A stretch of DNA of 64,000 nucleotides from Megaleporinus macrocephalus (GCA_021613375.1 CM038706.1:20774866-20838865); one strand, 5' to 3'. Shown: positions 1 through 12,269, numbered from the stretch's first letter. The notes: generated from the letters alone by a model not told the origin. Numbers and translations are program-made.

Positions 1-61
1 TGGCTCCAGCCCCCCCGTGACCCCGACTAGCTCGATTAAGTGGCAGATAATGGATGGATGG
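1..61 (+). mobile_element. SINE fragment, 3' end with TGGA tail
   Basis: The first 61 bases are the 3' end of the same interspersed element seen in full at 3648-3938. They show the gctccagc and gtgacccc boxes followed by a TGGATGGATGG tail. The rest of this copy lies outside the window. The TGGA tail is typical of short elements mobilised by RTE-type LINEs; that link is inferred from memory of the family. Confidence 0.75.
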
Positions 62-2816
62 AGTATAAGGATAGCCGAAAAAGGTGACACAGTTTTAAAA
101 AAAATTAATCTTTGTAGATCACATGGTAGCGTATGTTCAAGAAGATTGTATGTCTATACAAATCAGGTCGTACGATTCAGTAACTCCACCCCTTCTTTTT
201 TATCCCTGGTTACCTTGTGTCTTAAAAAGGTGTTTGTGGTTCTGTTGTGTAGTTCACCTGACACTTGCTAGCTTTGGGGCTAAGTTTTACATAGCAGTAT
301 TCTCTGAAACTAGGAGAGCAAGTGATTAGTAGACAGCCTTAGCCCACTCTGTTGGCCAAAACAGGCACAATGCCAGACGACTGACCATCTGCTCTGTTAC
401 ATGGTTTTTATTAGGACGTTCTGGTGCGTTTAAAATTCAGAGTAAAAAACATAAAAGTTTCCAGGGAAACGTTCGGGAGCAAGTGACCAAAAACACTTGC
501 AGTTTGTCTAGTCACCCAAATGTAAAGACAGAAAGAAGTCAAAAAATTAATCACAGTCGTACAGAGTTACCACTTTGGAAATGCAGCAGTGCAATGGATG
601 TTCTTTCTCCTCTCAGTAGACCATTCAGACAATATTGGGCCTCTTGCAAAGCCTCATCACTATTCTCTTACCTTCCCAGCAGCCCCAGCTGCTGACAACA
701 GCTGTATGCCTTTGTCACTGCTACCAACAGTTGTTCTGCACGGAGCCTAATGATAAAAACTGTAGATGAAAGCATATCTAATGTGACCATGATTTAATTT
801 GGTTTCTGCCTCAAGAAGTCAGCCTGGATTTCACTCATGACAACTCAGTTCATCCTGTTCTGGCCCTGCTCCGTTATTAATGCTACAAGCTGGGCTTGCT
901 CACTCAGACTACCCACTCTTTCTGTCATTAAATATGGCCAGGCTCCCGACAGCGCAACACGGGCGCACACTAACATCTCCCAACACTAAACATGCTCGGG
1001 TTCAACTCGCATGAATTTCCTTCACAGCTACATTACAATCAGGCCTTTGTCATGCAGAACTAAGTAATGTGTTAAATCAAGTTGCATACTTGGGTAAATA
1101 TAGGCCATAATACAGAATACAGAACAAAAAAAAAAGAAAACAGAAAGCTTTTTAGTGAGAGATACCGGCTGCTGTTGGTTAAACACAGTTTGCGTATCAC
1201 ATGGTTTGCGGTGGCTCTCGAGTCTAAATTTAAGCCCCCGAACCATGTGCTCTTTCATAGACGGTCAAGCCAATAAGGAGATCTTTTACTATAAAAGAGT
1301 GCCATTTACAAGCAGTCGTGCTGGGAAGAGGCTGCAAACAGTGGGCTTGTTAATAGCTCCCATCCACAGGGCACCAGATGCTCCACTCTGAACACAACCA
1401 GCACAGGCTTCTGAGAGAGATGTCACTTAATGTAATGTGATAGCTGCTAAGTCCTACTCCTTGTCTGTCTATATTTAAAAACCCCCTTCTGACTTGGTTG
1501 TGGGTTTTTTTGTTGACAATATCACACCTCACTTGAAAGGATATTTGCTCCTAATTAAGAGATAAAAATACTGTGTTCACGAAGCGCATTTGTTGTGCAT
1601 CAAAGATCAGTTAAGGTCAGCATGCTTTCCTTTTATGCCAAAGAAAAACGTATGGTTTAACTGCATATGAACTCTCGATCTTTTATTTAATGAATTCTGA
1701 ACTACATGCCCTCAATTTGACTTGTATTTATTTTTGACCACTGAATATCTAGTCATGACATACGTGTGGGTTTAAGTGCCATAGTTGTGACAGGTTCCAC
1801 CTCTCTTAGTTATTGTTGCTACATCTGTCAAACGTTCAGTTCAGGCTACCAGGTAGTATCTGTAGCTCTTGTACTAACAGGCTTAAACGCTAGCGATAAA
1901 AAGAAAACATGAAAAGTCCACAGAGGAGCATATATAAATTTAAAACATTGAAAAAAGCTTACCTTACAAGATGTTCAGTTCAGTAGATATAATCCAGTAT
2001 CAGATCACTGGTTACTCCACGAGCTTGGAAGGGCTAATAGTATTGTGGTGCTTTCAAGGAAAGGCCCCTCATTGTAGCCAGAACAAGCCAAAAAAGTCAT
2101 GTTTTTGTACATTATTGAGCCAAAAGCTACAAACCACTCAAGAGTTTTCAAATGTGTGTTTGAAACAGTAATTCGACCTTCAGTTTCAAGTATTTTGGTC
2201 TTTTCCTATTCAAAGAGGTAAGTGTCTGGTCTTGCATGGCTGAAAATAACTACCTGACAGCGTTCCAAGGATGGCCGCAGAGTGGACGGACGTTCCTTTA
2301 AGCACTTTTTGGTCAGAGCAACGTTACTTGCTGAGGACCTAGTCTGTGCTTTGGAAGACTTGTCTTTAACACAAGGCCTTTTAGCAATGCAAATAATGGC
2401 ACATTATCCAGGGTTTTCATTTTCTTCTTTAAAAAATCATGTTTTTTTTTTTCTCAGATTTACATTCCTGTTTAATCAGACACATTTATCAAGCTAACTG
2501 TTAGCAGCTAAATTAAGACAAGCTAACTAGTTCAATGATCCTATGATTCTATAAAACAATATTCTCATTTCAATAAGACAAAGATCTGGTCTACAACTCG
2601 GCTTTACTTACAACTTGCCTCTATATACCTTTTCATTTACCGTGTCATTTTGTTTGTGTGCTACTAAGACTAGCATATTTAAATAATTTCAGGTTTAATT
2701 GGTTTCCTGAACGATGTCTCATTAAAAAACCCAAGTTTAATGTGTGGAGCTAAACGTCTGTAGGCAGTGTATACTTGTTTACTGAGAATTTTATAAGGAA
2801 CATCTCCTGGTTACTA
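62..2816. other. unique AT-rich non-coding DNA
   Basis: No gene, transposon or array was recognised. There is an A11 run at 1125-1135 and a T-rich tract near 2440-2454. Open frames are short (78 codons at most) and contain no motif. Confidence 0.6.
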
Positions 2817-3530
2817 GGCTCGTTGTCCATTTAATCAGGTCCACTTAACTTATAGAAGCAGTTTGTAGTTCTACAGTTACATACTGTAGTCTACTCTCTG
2901 CGTACTTTGTTAATGCCCTTTTATTTTGTTCTTTAATGGTCAGGGCCCCCACAGGACTACCACAGAGCAGATATTGTTTAGAAGGTGGATCATTCTCATT
3001 ACCGCAGTTACATTGAGATGGTGGAGGTGTGTTAGTGTGTGTTGTGCCGGTATGAGTGCATCAGATACAGCAGTGCTGCTTTAGTGTTTAAACACTATGT
3101 CCACCCACTGTTCACTCTATTAGACACTATTAGTTGGTCCACCTTATAGATACAATGTCAGTTTGTGTTGGTCATCCTTTGAACCTTTATCAGTGGTCAC
3201 CAGTCACCAATCACAGGACCCTGTTGGCTGGATGTCTTTGGTTGGTGGACTTTTCTCAGTCCAGCAGGGACACTGATGTGTTTAAAAACTCTGATCCACT
3301 TATACCAGCGCAACACATACTAACACACAACCACAACGTAAGTGTCACTGCAGTTCTGAGAATGATCCATCACGCAAATAATACCTGCTCTGTGGTGGTC
3401 CAGACCATTGAAAAACAGGTTAAAGGGGGGCTAACAAAGTATACAGAGAAACAGATTACTATAGTCTGTTATTGTAGAACTACAAACTGCTCCTTTATGG
3501 TAAGAGGATTTGATAAAATAGACAATTAGT
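2817..3530. mobile_element. long fold-back (inverted-arm) DNA element
   Basis: The left arm (about 2817-3102) is an imperfect reverse complement of the right arm (about 3268-3530). Matching landmarks are the cagtttgtagttctac box at 2859 with its complement near 3478-3490, the ccacagagcag box near 2960 with ctgctctgtgg near 3388-3400, and gtgtgttagtgtgtgttgtg in the left arm with its complement in the right. A unique spacer of about 165 bp lies between. The right arm lacks two short blocks present in the left (about 13 and 17 bp). No transposase is encoded, so it is non-autonomous. I recall near-identical repeats from characin and catfish genomes, but not a family name. No clear target-site duplication was found. 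Confidence 0.8.
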
Positions 3531-3647
3531 GTAGGTTTAGGGAGGGGTACCTAAAGTGTTCAGGGACAGTATGCAAATGCTTGCAAATTTAAAGAGTATT
3601 TCTAACTTAGGGGTACATTTTGAAAGTTTAAAGATGATAAGCTTTTT

Positions 3648-3938
3648 ATCCATCCATCCATTATCCCGTTAGTCTGGGTCACGGGGAGCTGGAGCCAATC
3701 CCAGCAGTCGCCAGTCCATCGCATGGCCCACACTCACCTACACCTACGGGTAATTTAGAGTGAGCGATCAACCTAACATGCATGAGTTTGGACTGTGGGA
3801 GGAAGCCGGAGTACCTGGAGGAAACCCACTCAAGCACAGGGAGAACATGCAAACCCCACACAGAACGTCCCAGACCGGGAATCCAACCCGGATCGTATTG
3901 CTGTAAGGCGACAGTGCTAACCACTACACCACCGTGCC
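3648..3938 (-). mobile_element. tRNA-headed SINE, full length
   Basis: Read on the minus strand, this ~290-bp element begins with a tRNA-like head: box-A-like tggtgtagtggttagcac, then box-B-like gggttggattccc. It continues through the conserved core ggtttgcatgttctccc and cctcccacagtcc, and ends in a TGGA-type tail (ATCCATCCATCC on the plus strand at 3648). The two boxes form an internal Pol III promoter. The head makes it a tRNA-derived SINE; the tail suggests an RTE-type LINE partner. An 81-codon minus-strand frame across it is only the translated repeat. No convincing target-site duplication was found. Confidence 0.85.
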
Positions 3939-4942
3939 ACTTTTATTTATGTATTTATTTATTTATTTAAGTTTATTACAACTTTATTTTGTACAATTAC
4001 CACTGACCGCGCCCAAACCTCTAGCTTAATCAGTTTGTCTCACATTAGAAGTACCTGACAACTACAGCAAACATAAAGTCCTCCACATACACAAAGGAAT
4101 TCCACCTCTCCTGTTTGTATTTTTTTTAAACTGAAATTACTCAGGCAAAAGACTGGCATAAATCTGTTGCGGTTCACTCTACAATATATTTTATTGGATT
4201 TGTGATGTATAATGGTGTCAGTGCACACCTTAGAACTGCTGAATTATGAATTATATGTACAGAGAATCCCACTCATATACAAGTTTCTCATATAATATGT
4301 TGAGTCTGTCTTAAGAATTTCGCTGTTCCTGATGAGGTTATCAAAAAGCAATCTATTTACTCATTTATCACTAGGTCACCCAACACACAGGAAAGAGCCA
4401 CACTTACATTCCATTTAGTCATTATAAGCCTGTAGCCAAAGGCTGTAATACATGTTTAATGATATGCAAACCATGGCAATGATACATGTCTTTCACGCGT
4501 ACGGCTAAATACTGCGTGCTAAGAACCATGCACGTGCGTTAATGTATTCAGTAAACTGTTCACGCACCTGAATGCACAGGGCCATTATCGTTCCTTCTGT
4601 TATTCTGTCTGTAGGCCTAGTTCTTTTATAACCACCCCTGATATGACTAAACTGCAGTCAGCTGCTCTGGGCCATACAGACATCCGTTTCAAAAACCAGC
4701 TGCTCATTTTGTTAAAGAGAAAAAAATAACTACAAACGCTGATGTTGAGGAACTGATCACTATTAGCCGAGCCCTTTCTCATCATTCAATGATAAAAACA
4801 CCAATCACATTGACTCGACTCCACTCAGTTCTATAACTCAATTGAAGTAGATCCAGATGTTCTAGTTGATCCCAAGATGGTTAACATGAAGGCTATTTGA
4901 TAAGCAAAGTCTTGCACTTCTGTACAGCACTCTTAAAAAAGA
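3939..4942. other. AT-rich DNA with short (TTTA)n tract
   Basis: An imperfect TTTA repeat directly follows the SINE head (3940-3971). The rest is unique AT-rich sequence in which I recognise nothing. Confidence 0.55.
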
Positions 4943-5015
4943 TGTACAGTTCTAGCAAAATCCTGTAATCAATGTCATTAAGCTTTAGATTCCTTACACT
5001 CACATATCTCGTTTA
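4943..5015 (+). repeat. duplicated block, copy 1, left part
   Basis: These 73 bp align without gaps to 7212-7284 (both begin tgtacagttctag and end in gttta). With 5523-5836 they make up the first copy of a block repeated at 7212-7684. The interval between the two parts holds a hAT-like insertion. Confidence 0.8.
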
Positions 5016-5047
5016 TGAAAATTAAACTTTAAAGAACCACCCGTGAA

Positions 5048-5511
5048 CAAGGACGGATTAAGGATAGTCTGGATAGTGATAACCACCCCCCCAACCCGCA
5101 CACCTGGTGATCAAGGGCGCGAGTTGGGGCAACTTATCCCTGGGCAACTTCTGCCCTGCTCTTCTCTAGGGTCCTCTGGTAGGGGATCCCATAAACAGGG
5201 CCCTCTAAAATTATTCCCACCTCTTTACCTAGGACTCCTAATAGCCAGAAGTTAAAATCAGAGCAGTGCCACAACACCTCGTCCATTTTCATAAAGGGGC
5301 CCAAAAGCATGGCAAGGGCCCCCAAAATCATAGCTAGGGCCAAATGCATGGGTAGGGGCCCCAAAAGCATGGGTCAAAGTCCCTAAAAGTCAGAAGATCC
5401 TTAAAATGGAGGGCCCTCGGAAATAAATATATATTGTATGATAAATGTTGATAGGCATCACAAAATGTTTTGGGCAAGGGCCCCACTGGCCTGGTCAGTA
5501 ATTCAGCCATG
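5048..5511. mobile_element. non-autonomous hAT-like element inserted in duplicated block
   Basis: The left end CAAGGACGGATTAAGG and the reverse complement of the right end (CATGGCTGAATTACTGAC) form an imperfect terminal inverted repeat. The flanks cccgtgaa (5040-5047) and ccagtgaa (5512-5519) match at 7 of 8 positions, as expected for an old 8-bp hAT target-site duplication. The interior is rich in repeated ggggccc motifs and encodes no transposase. The element is absent from the second copy of the host block at 7.2 kb. Confidence 0.65.
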
Positions 5512-5522
5512 CCAGTGAAAGG

Positions 5523-5836
5523 TGCTTTAAGGAATCAAAAATGATTATTTTCATCAAAACTCTAATGAACCCTTGTGGCAGCCCCACAAAGTAAAATTTT
5601 TACAAATGATACTAAAACATGCATCTAAATTGAAATGAAATTTGAATAAAAAATATAGAAATATGGAAATTAATACTAATGAATAATGAGTACAATGAGC
5701 ATGGTTTTAATATTCTGATGAGCATGTGTGATTGACAGTACTTAGAATCCCACTCCAATTCTAGTATAACTCTAAAGCAGAAGTAAACACAACAACGTGA
5801 GCAAAGTCATTACGTATACAGACAGTATTATAGATA
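5523..5836 (+). repeat. duplicated block, copy 1, right part
   Basis: This is a direct repeat of 7353-7684, from tgctttaagga through gacagtattatagatat, with scattered substitutions and small indels. It keeps the right inverted arm (gcatgtgtgattgacag to aaagcagaagtaaac), but the left arm seen in copy 2 is missing. Confidence 0.85.
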
Positions 5837-7211
5837 TTTATTGTGTCCACTGCTTACTATAACATAATTTATCTTGTATGTAGTGACATCTCAAAGAAAG
5901 TGGGGTTACTATTCACTGTATTCCTGGATGTGCAGCCACAGAACGCTGGTGAGGTCAGCTGAATGAGCAGAATGGCATAGCTGAACTTGGGAACACAGTG
6001 GATATAACCACCACACTGATCAAGTGATTTTATCCCCTTCACTTTACTGAAGTGATCTTGTGACTAGCAACATAAGTCACCAGAAAAACGCATGCTTTTA
6101 AGATGAATAGTATTTTTAAAGATATTGCTTACATGGACTAATTGAATGGTGACTCAGCCAAACAAAGTTAAGCATTGCGGCATGAACCACAGCAAACACA
6201 CTGCACAAAGTCAGTGGGTGTAATAAATTGGCTAGCTGATTTAGCTTGACCAAAAAGAGAGGAACAAGCAAAATCTGACTATGTTCTGGTTTAAAACTCA
6301 CAGCAAGTACAATTCTTTCTCCTTTCATACTGGTTGCTGTTTACATCCCACCAGATGTGCTCACTAGCAGAAACAGTTGGCCAATCCAGTACATTTAAAA
6401 TCCTACATTTTAAACTTGAACTGAATCTCACTGTATAACAGTGACTTCTATTTAACATAACAATTATTTGAACAGCAAATGTTTGATTTTAGAAATGTTC
6501 ATATCATTCTATAATATTCTGTAAATGTTTTCTATAACAGTTTCTATTTAGACATGCATGTGTATAGAATATCCATGTTATGTATAAATACAGATATCCA
6601 CACATCTCTTGAGCTCATTCCATGGATCTTTATTATACTTAATCTCTATTCTATTTATTACATTTTATTTTAGTTTTTCTCAGTGCTTGCCTGGTCCGTT
6701 TAGTATGTTCCGTGTCATACATGTGTCATACATACTTAGCAAAATAAAGAGATTCTGATTGGTCAGCTAGTCGACTATCCGAATTTACTGCTCAGCAATG
6801 ATGTTTTAGGCATACTGTTGATTTTTCACTGATCACATGACTATGATGCTAACAACATTAGCACCTCAGAGAAGACAATAGATGATCAGCCTGGCTATTT
6901 TGGGGTCTATATGGGGTCTCTGTTTCCTTGAAGGTTCATAATGTGTAGTCTATAACCTGTGGAGTTTGGATTCATTCTAACAGGAGATCTACAGTGTTTC
7001 AAAAGACAAGATATTGAATGTTGTTATCTCCAGTTTCCTGAAGATAACAGTAAAACACATGTGTGGTTGGAGAGCGGGCATAACACACTTATGGCACTCT
7101 AAAATTCTCTACCTCTCCGGAATTCCACCATGGACAAGCATCTTGGCAAGGCCATTTAGAGTTGTCATACGAGATACCAGGGCCCATATTCCCAGTTCCT
7201 TGTAGGCTTGT
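5837..7211. other. AT-rich spacer between duplicated blocks
   Basis: Unique sequence separates the two block copies. No gene or known repeat was recognised. Confidence 0.5.
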
Positions 7212-7684
7212 TGTACAGTTCTAGGAAAATCCTTTAATCAATGTCAATAAGCTTTAGATACTTCACACTCACATATCTTGTTTAAATCGTTTACTTCTGC
7301 TTTAGAGTTATACTAGAATTGGAGTGTTGTTCTGAGCGCTGTTAATCACACATGCTTTAAGGAACCCAATATGATTATTTTTATCAAAACTCTAATGAAC
7401 CCTTGTGGCAGTCCCAAAATCCCAAAGACCATGAAGTAAAATTTTACAAATTATACTAAAATGCGCATCTAAATTTAAATGAAATTTGAATTTGAAAATA
7501 TAGAAATATAAAAATACTAATACTAATGAATGATGAATACAATGAGCATGGTTTTAATATTCTGATGAGCATGTGTGATTGACAGGGCTCAGAACAACAC
7601 TCCAATTCTAGTATAACTCTAAAGCAGAAGTAACAACTACAGCGTGAGCAAAGTCATTACGTATGCAGACAGTATTATAGATAT
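7212..7684 (+). repeat. duplicated block, copy 2
   Basis: This is the second copy of the block at 4943-5836, without the hAT-like insertion. Similarity covers 7212-7284 and 7353-7684, so it extends beyond the inverted arms of the internal element (7289-7634). That extension argues for a segmental duplication or a larger repeat family rather than two independent MITE insertions. Confidence 0.8.
7289..7634. mobile_element. MITE-like element with 66-bp inverted arms
   Basis: The left arm (7289-7355) and right arm (7569-7634) are reverse complements, with two mismatches and one 1-base gap by eye. Both contain the box attctagtataactctaaag or its complement. The ~210-bp interior is AT-rich and non-coding. 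The superfamily is not recognised, and no target-site duplication was resolved because the similarity between block copies continues past the arms. Confidence 0.75.
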
Positions 7685-10140
7685 AGATAGCAATGCAATC
7701 TAGGGTAAGTCACGCTTCGTCATGGATTTTAAAGTCAATTGTTGCAAAGCATAGGTTAGCTTTCTGGCGATATTTTTCTCCGACTCGAAAAGAGAAGAGG
7801 AGACCGCTGGGGAAGGCGTTTTTGTGTAGCTGTGGGACAAACAAGATTGAGGATACCGCTTATGAATTCAATACTCAGGATAAGGAGTACCCACCCTGCA
7901 TTCACAGAAGAAAATACTGGTCAAATGCTTATTGAGCACTGAAGAGTTCTCAGTACACACTTTGAATATCATGTGCTCGCAAGAGCAAGATTAAGCTACT
8001 TAGAAAGAAAACAGGGCTTTAGATTTCCTGGGGCTTTGTATGCAGTGGCCCAACTGTCCTTGGTACCATGTTCGGACATTTGTTCTCCCTCTGTACACTA
8101 TAGACGTGACTCACAAGACCTCTGGCTGTCCGCAGGCAAAAGTGTTGTTCGCCAAATGGATCGATCCAGGGAAGTTGCTCTCATGATGTAATTGCTCTCT
8201 GTTTCATAAAGAAGATTTATAGAAAATCAGATCCCAGGTTATGGGCCGTCAATGACAGCAGGAGAAAAATCCAGAATTTACTGTCTGCTTTTACGGCCAG
8301 ATTTCTGAAATAATTGTTGCGGGACAAGACGGTAAGTTAGTGGTTATAAACCTGTCCTCCATATAAATTACCTAATCAAGAGATCCTGGCGGTTATATAA
8401 ATTGAGGCAGTCATTCGTCTTCAATGGCCTGTATGTGCATATAAACCCACGACGACAGTCATATACTTCAGCGGAAAGGAGACCTGCATCACTGTTTACA
8501 GAGTTCGGGGGGGAAATGGATGACTTCTTGCATGCTCAATCAACTGTGAAATGTACATTTAATCATCCTGAGAAAGCCCCTCGGTTTATTTGTGTTGCAG
8601 CAGGGATTTACATTTCCAAACATCCCCCATATTAATCATTACTTCATCACTTCCCCTGTGTGACAAGGCGAATAAACTCCTCAGTGTGTGAGGCCTGAAT
8701 GTGTGCTTAATCACACCCAGCGAAAAAACACGCTGAACTTTTATTCACTTCAGCCTTCACTCAGACCAGCAGAAACGCTGCATTATGCAGCCACTGCGTG
8801 CTCGCTCGCCACTCATTCATGGCTTTTCTTAAAAGCAGCCCTTTTTTTATTATTATTATTTTGTTTTTTGAAATCCCTCGCCAACTGGAAGTCGTTCATC
8901 TGGGATGGAAATATTTGAACACGCGGAGGTCCGTGCTCTCGCCGGAGCTGCTGTCACCTGGACCTTCCTTCCAGAAGGCGAATGATGAATGACACCTGAA
9001 ACACATGAAACAAGAGGTGAAAAAAAGAAAAACCCACTAAGCTTTTGCTTTCACTGGAGGTGTCTGAGGGCCATATATCTAGCTAGGAACTCCATGCCAC
9101 GTTGTGAAAATAAGTCAAAAGCTGGTATTAAAACGACAAGGTGAAATTGAGCGGTCCTTTCTGCGATGACACCTGTCCCGAACCGCCGTCGCCACGTGCA
9201 GTTTCGCACCACAATGAGATCCTGAGTGATTTCTGTAAGGCTGCCCTGCTTTACATATTCCACTCGGCTCGTTTTAATGATATGCAGAGCATTTCGCCAT
9301 CAACAATGAATCCTTCATAAGCGTGCGAAGTGTAACTTTGTCAACCAGCGTGAGGAACACGTTACATTTGCCACTTTAAACAAGATTAATGGGTCACTCA
9401 TCCTCATACATTTTTATGACTGCACTATGAAGTGAATTTGATGTATCAGTAACAAGATAAATGATGGGTAGAAAGCTTTGGCAGCTCCAACTTTGAACAA
9501 TCTTTCATGTGATGCCACGTTTCTCTTTTTTCCCCCCTCTTTATGATAGAGTTCAGGAACACTCTGACATGCAAACGCCATTTGCCAGAGAAGCCTGTCA
9601 GCCTGCAAGTTATCTGGTGTGTATGTGTTATGTCAGTACTTGAAACACACCTTAGCCTCTGACTGACATTACTTGTGTATTTTAGCACTGATTGGCAATC
9701 ACGCTCTCCGCGTAACCACAGAAACATTTTTCCCCCTCTCTGCTCCTTCAGTCACTCACTAAATTGCCAAAGTCTACATTATGCACGAGCATGAAAAGCA
9801 GCTGAAAGCTTCTCTTTGCAGTTGCCAGGCCTGCTCATGAATTTCTGGAGAATGAAACATACGTTTTGGCGGTGCGTCTACAGCTGAGCGGGGATTGGGA
9901 AACAGAGTCAGTGGCAGGAAATATTCCCTGTCATAGAATGATCAGGAATGGTAAATGGAGCTGTCAGAAGCTTCAGAGTGATAGGGCTGGGAAGCCTTGC
10001 CTCTCTCCCTTAATAGATTTACAACTCGCTCTGGAGGTAACTGCGGAAAAATTCCAGCCAACGAAATTTATCTGCGGCCGACAGGTAGACGGACACCTTC
10101 CCCCATCTTGAGTCCAGATTAAAAATGTGCACGTCAGGAC
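7685..10140. other. unique non-coding DNA, no transposon recognised
   Basis: Base composition becomes more mixed than in the first 7.6 kb and no interspersed repeat is visible. The segment 9050-9400 looks unique and non-repetitive and could hold a regulatory element, but no specific site stands out. Open frames are below 95 codons and lack domains. Confidence 0.45.
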
Positions 10141-10440
10141 TTTAGGGAAGGATTATTTTGGACTCCTCCATCTCGACACCGGCATCAGCACAGACAGGTT
10201 TGGACGTCGGGGTTACACGCAGGGAGGCTTGTCGCCGCTGCCGAGCGATGCATGTTTTTTTTTCTTTGCTTTTTTCGATGGGGTAAACAGCAAACGAGAC
10301 CAGGCCAAACTTATCCGAGCGCTATCCATGGGTGTCCCCGGATGTGGCTGTGCAGTATCACCGAGGCCTGGCCGCCCGCGTGACGTGACATTTCTTGCAT
10401 GGAGTGCGACGCAGACAAATGCACTCGAACGTGTGCATGT
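10141..10440. promoter_or_regulatory. CpG-rich islet, candidate promoter or enhancer
   Basis: A hand count gives about 23 CpG in 300 bp at roughly 53% GC, so CpG is near its random expectation. The surrounding sequence is CpG-depleted. It includes a CRE/E-box-like stretch gcgtgacgtgaca at about 10378-10390. Vertebrate islets of this kind are usually unmethylated promoters or developmental enhancers. No TATA box or exon was identified, so promoter activity is inference. Frames of 121 (+) and 85 (-) codons here probably reflect base composition. Confidence 0.4.
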
Positions 10441-11200
10441 GTGTAAGCTTTGTTTAAGGGGTGAAGTCATCCTTTGTGGAGTGCTGGTTTAGGGAAAGAC
10501 CAACAGGGAGCTGAACAGTGGGCCCTTGTCTGTCAACCCCATGACAAGGCCTTTCATTTCCAGCCTAATGGCCAAGAAAGGCGAAGGCAGGCTGCGCTCG
10601 AACCCTTCACGGAAAACAAAACTTTTGTTTCCAAATGTCTCGGACGGAGCTTTACCGCTTCAGGCTTCTATGATTAATGACTCACGGCCACGTTGTGTGG
10701 AAGCCGCTAATTAACTGCAGACTGATTAAAGACATGTAAACTTTGCTGATAACCTGCATTTTCTCTCCCCCACTCTTTCCCACTCTCTCTTTCTCCCTCA
10801 CTTGCTCGCTCTCTCTCCCACTCCCTCCCTCTCTCTCTCTCTCTCTCTTGGCATGTGGAAGCTCTTACTGCCAAAGTGGTTAGAAACAGACCAAAGCTGA
10901 GTATGATGAATGTAGTCTCCAACAGGCATATACAGGCTCTAATTTAGAACTGTTTAGTGTGTGACATATGGACATGGTGCTTTTGCTTTCATTCTCCTCA
11001 CATTCTTGGTTTACAATCTGTATTTTTGGCACTGCTGTTTCACTGTTTTTGCCATATTCACGAATAGCGTTGTGTACTGGAGTTCACCAGATGTTTTCCT
11101 TTTCAATTGTATTTTAAGGAGAGAGCGCACTCTTAAAAATAAATGTTCCTCAATGATCCTTGGCTCGGACGCATGCTTCCTTTACCCGGTATACAACCTT
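10441..11200. other. unique DNA with CT-rich tract
   Basis: A degenerate pyrimidine tract (CT repeats with C runs) occupies about 10763-10850. The rest is unique, with nothing recognised. Confidence 0.6.
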
Positions 11201-11204
11201 TACA

Positions 11205-11330
11205 TTATGTGCAGGGCTGGGAGGTATACGTTGAATACGTTGATTGGGAAAGCATATGCAGAATACAAGAAGTATCTGTGCAAGTTACAGTTTGTAAGGG
11301 CAATTACAGTTACGCTATATTTTTAGGGGA
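11205..11330. mobile_element. possible eroded DNA-transposon end
   Basis: The stretch gcagggctgggaggtatac followed by repeated gaatac and cagttac words resembles the end of a common fish element that begins with a gggttggggagtaac-type motif. The match is from memory, is eroded, and no second end or target-site duplication was found. Confidence 0.25.
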
Positions 11331-12191
11331 ATATTTTGATATACATTTTGAAGATTTTAGAACAAGAACTGTTTATTTACTATGCATTGTAAAATCAGTG
11401 CTCGTATGCAGCGAACATGCTCGTTAGATAAACTCTAAATTGGAACTCAAGGCTTCCTCACAAATGCTGAAGTGCCTGTTATAGCTTGAGCAGGCTAATA
11501 ATCAATATGATGACTAGTTATAGATCTCAGAGCTTTGCTAAAGCCTGAGTAGACTGATAAATCAATGTGATGATCTCAATGCTACTTTAAAGATTCATCT
11601 TTTAAAAGGTTCTTAAAACAACATTATGTAGGTTTTGGTGATTTAAAGACGTCTCTGGTGAAAATATTCAATTGCGCACAAGAACATTTCATTACGTAGT
11701 TCTGCTTCGAACCCCCACAATTGAGTTTATCTGAATTCCGTGAGCATACTGAAAGAGAATTTGAAGATAGGTCAATTAAAAACTGGTGAAGGAGTTGTTA
11801 TCTGAGGAAGTGAATGAATTATCTACTACTGTCTTTATATCTTTATCAGGAAAATGTTGATTTTACATTTAAGAGTTCTTTTTGAGCCTGTGCGTGTGAC
11901 GGTAATCTGTAAAGATGTATGGCATAGTCCTTGTGATAATTTCAGACTTTACAGGGAGACTCACAGTGATGTACACACAACATATTTTAGTGTATTCTTA
12001 TATGTTCACAGCCAATAACGCTACTTTAAGTTTTGAGAAAAGTAGTGCTGTTTAAGGCGAAAAAATGAAATCATTACCATTTGTGTTGTATACATGGCTA
12101 CTCACTTCCTACGATTTTTTTAATTTTGTGATTTTCTGGTTTTAAAAACTACATCTTTGGAGTAGATTATTGTGGTCAGGTAAAAAAAAAA

Positions 12192-12196
<5 letters not shown>
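11331..12196. other. AT-rich DNA, nothing recognised
   Basis: This is unique AT-rich sequence leading into the TA microsatellite. It contains no gene or identifiable repeat. Confidence 0.5.

Positions 12197-12266
<70 letters not shown>
12197..12266. repeat. (TA)35 microsatellite
   Basis: Seventy bases of uninterrupted TA, preceded by an A-rich stretch. The tract is self-complementary and likely to be length-polymorphic. Confidence 0.97.

Positions 12267-12269
<3 letters not shown>

Noticed and set aside
3134..3529. 131-codon plus-strand open frame
   Set aside because: It lies in the spacer and right arm of the fold-back element, and the translation has no domain; it is a by-product of the repeat.
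3679..3924. 81-codon minus-strand frame resembling the peptide at 41317-41553
   Set aside because: Both are translations of the SINE core, which explains why the peptides look alike.
3900..3938. tRNA gene on the minus strand
   Set aside because: The box A and box B words belong to the SINE head; the cloverleaf is not intact and the element continues into SINE body and tail.
5905..5950. Short reading with a Cys-x3-Cys pattern recalling a THAP zinc-finger start
   Set aside because: The frame stops soon after, and no downstream Cys-His pair or THAP residues are present; most likely chance.
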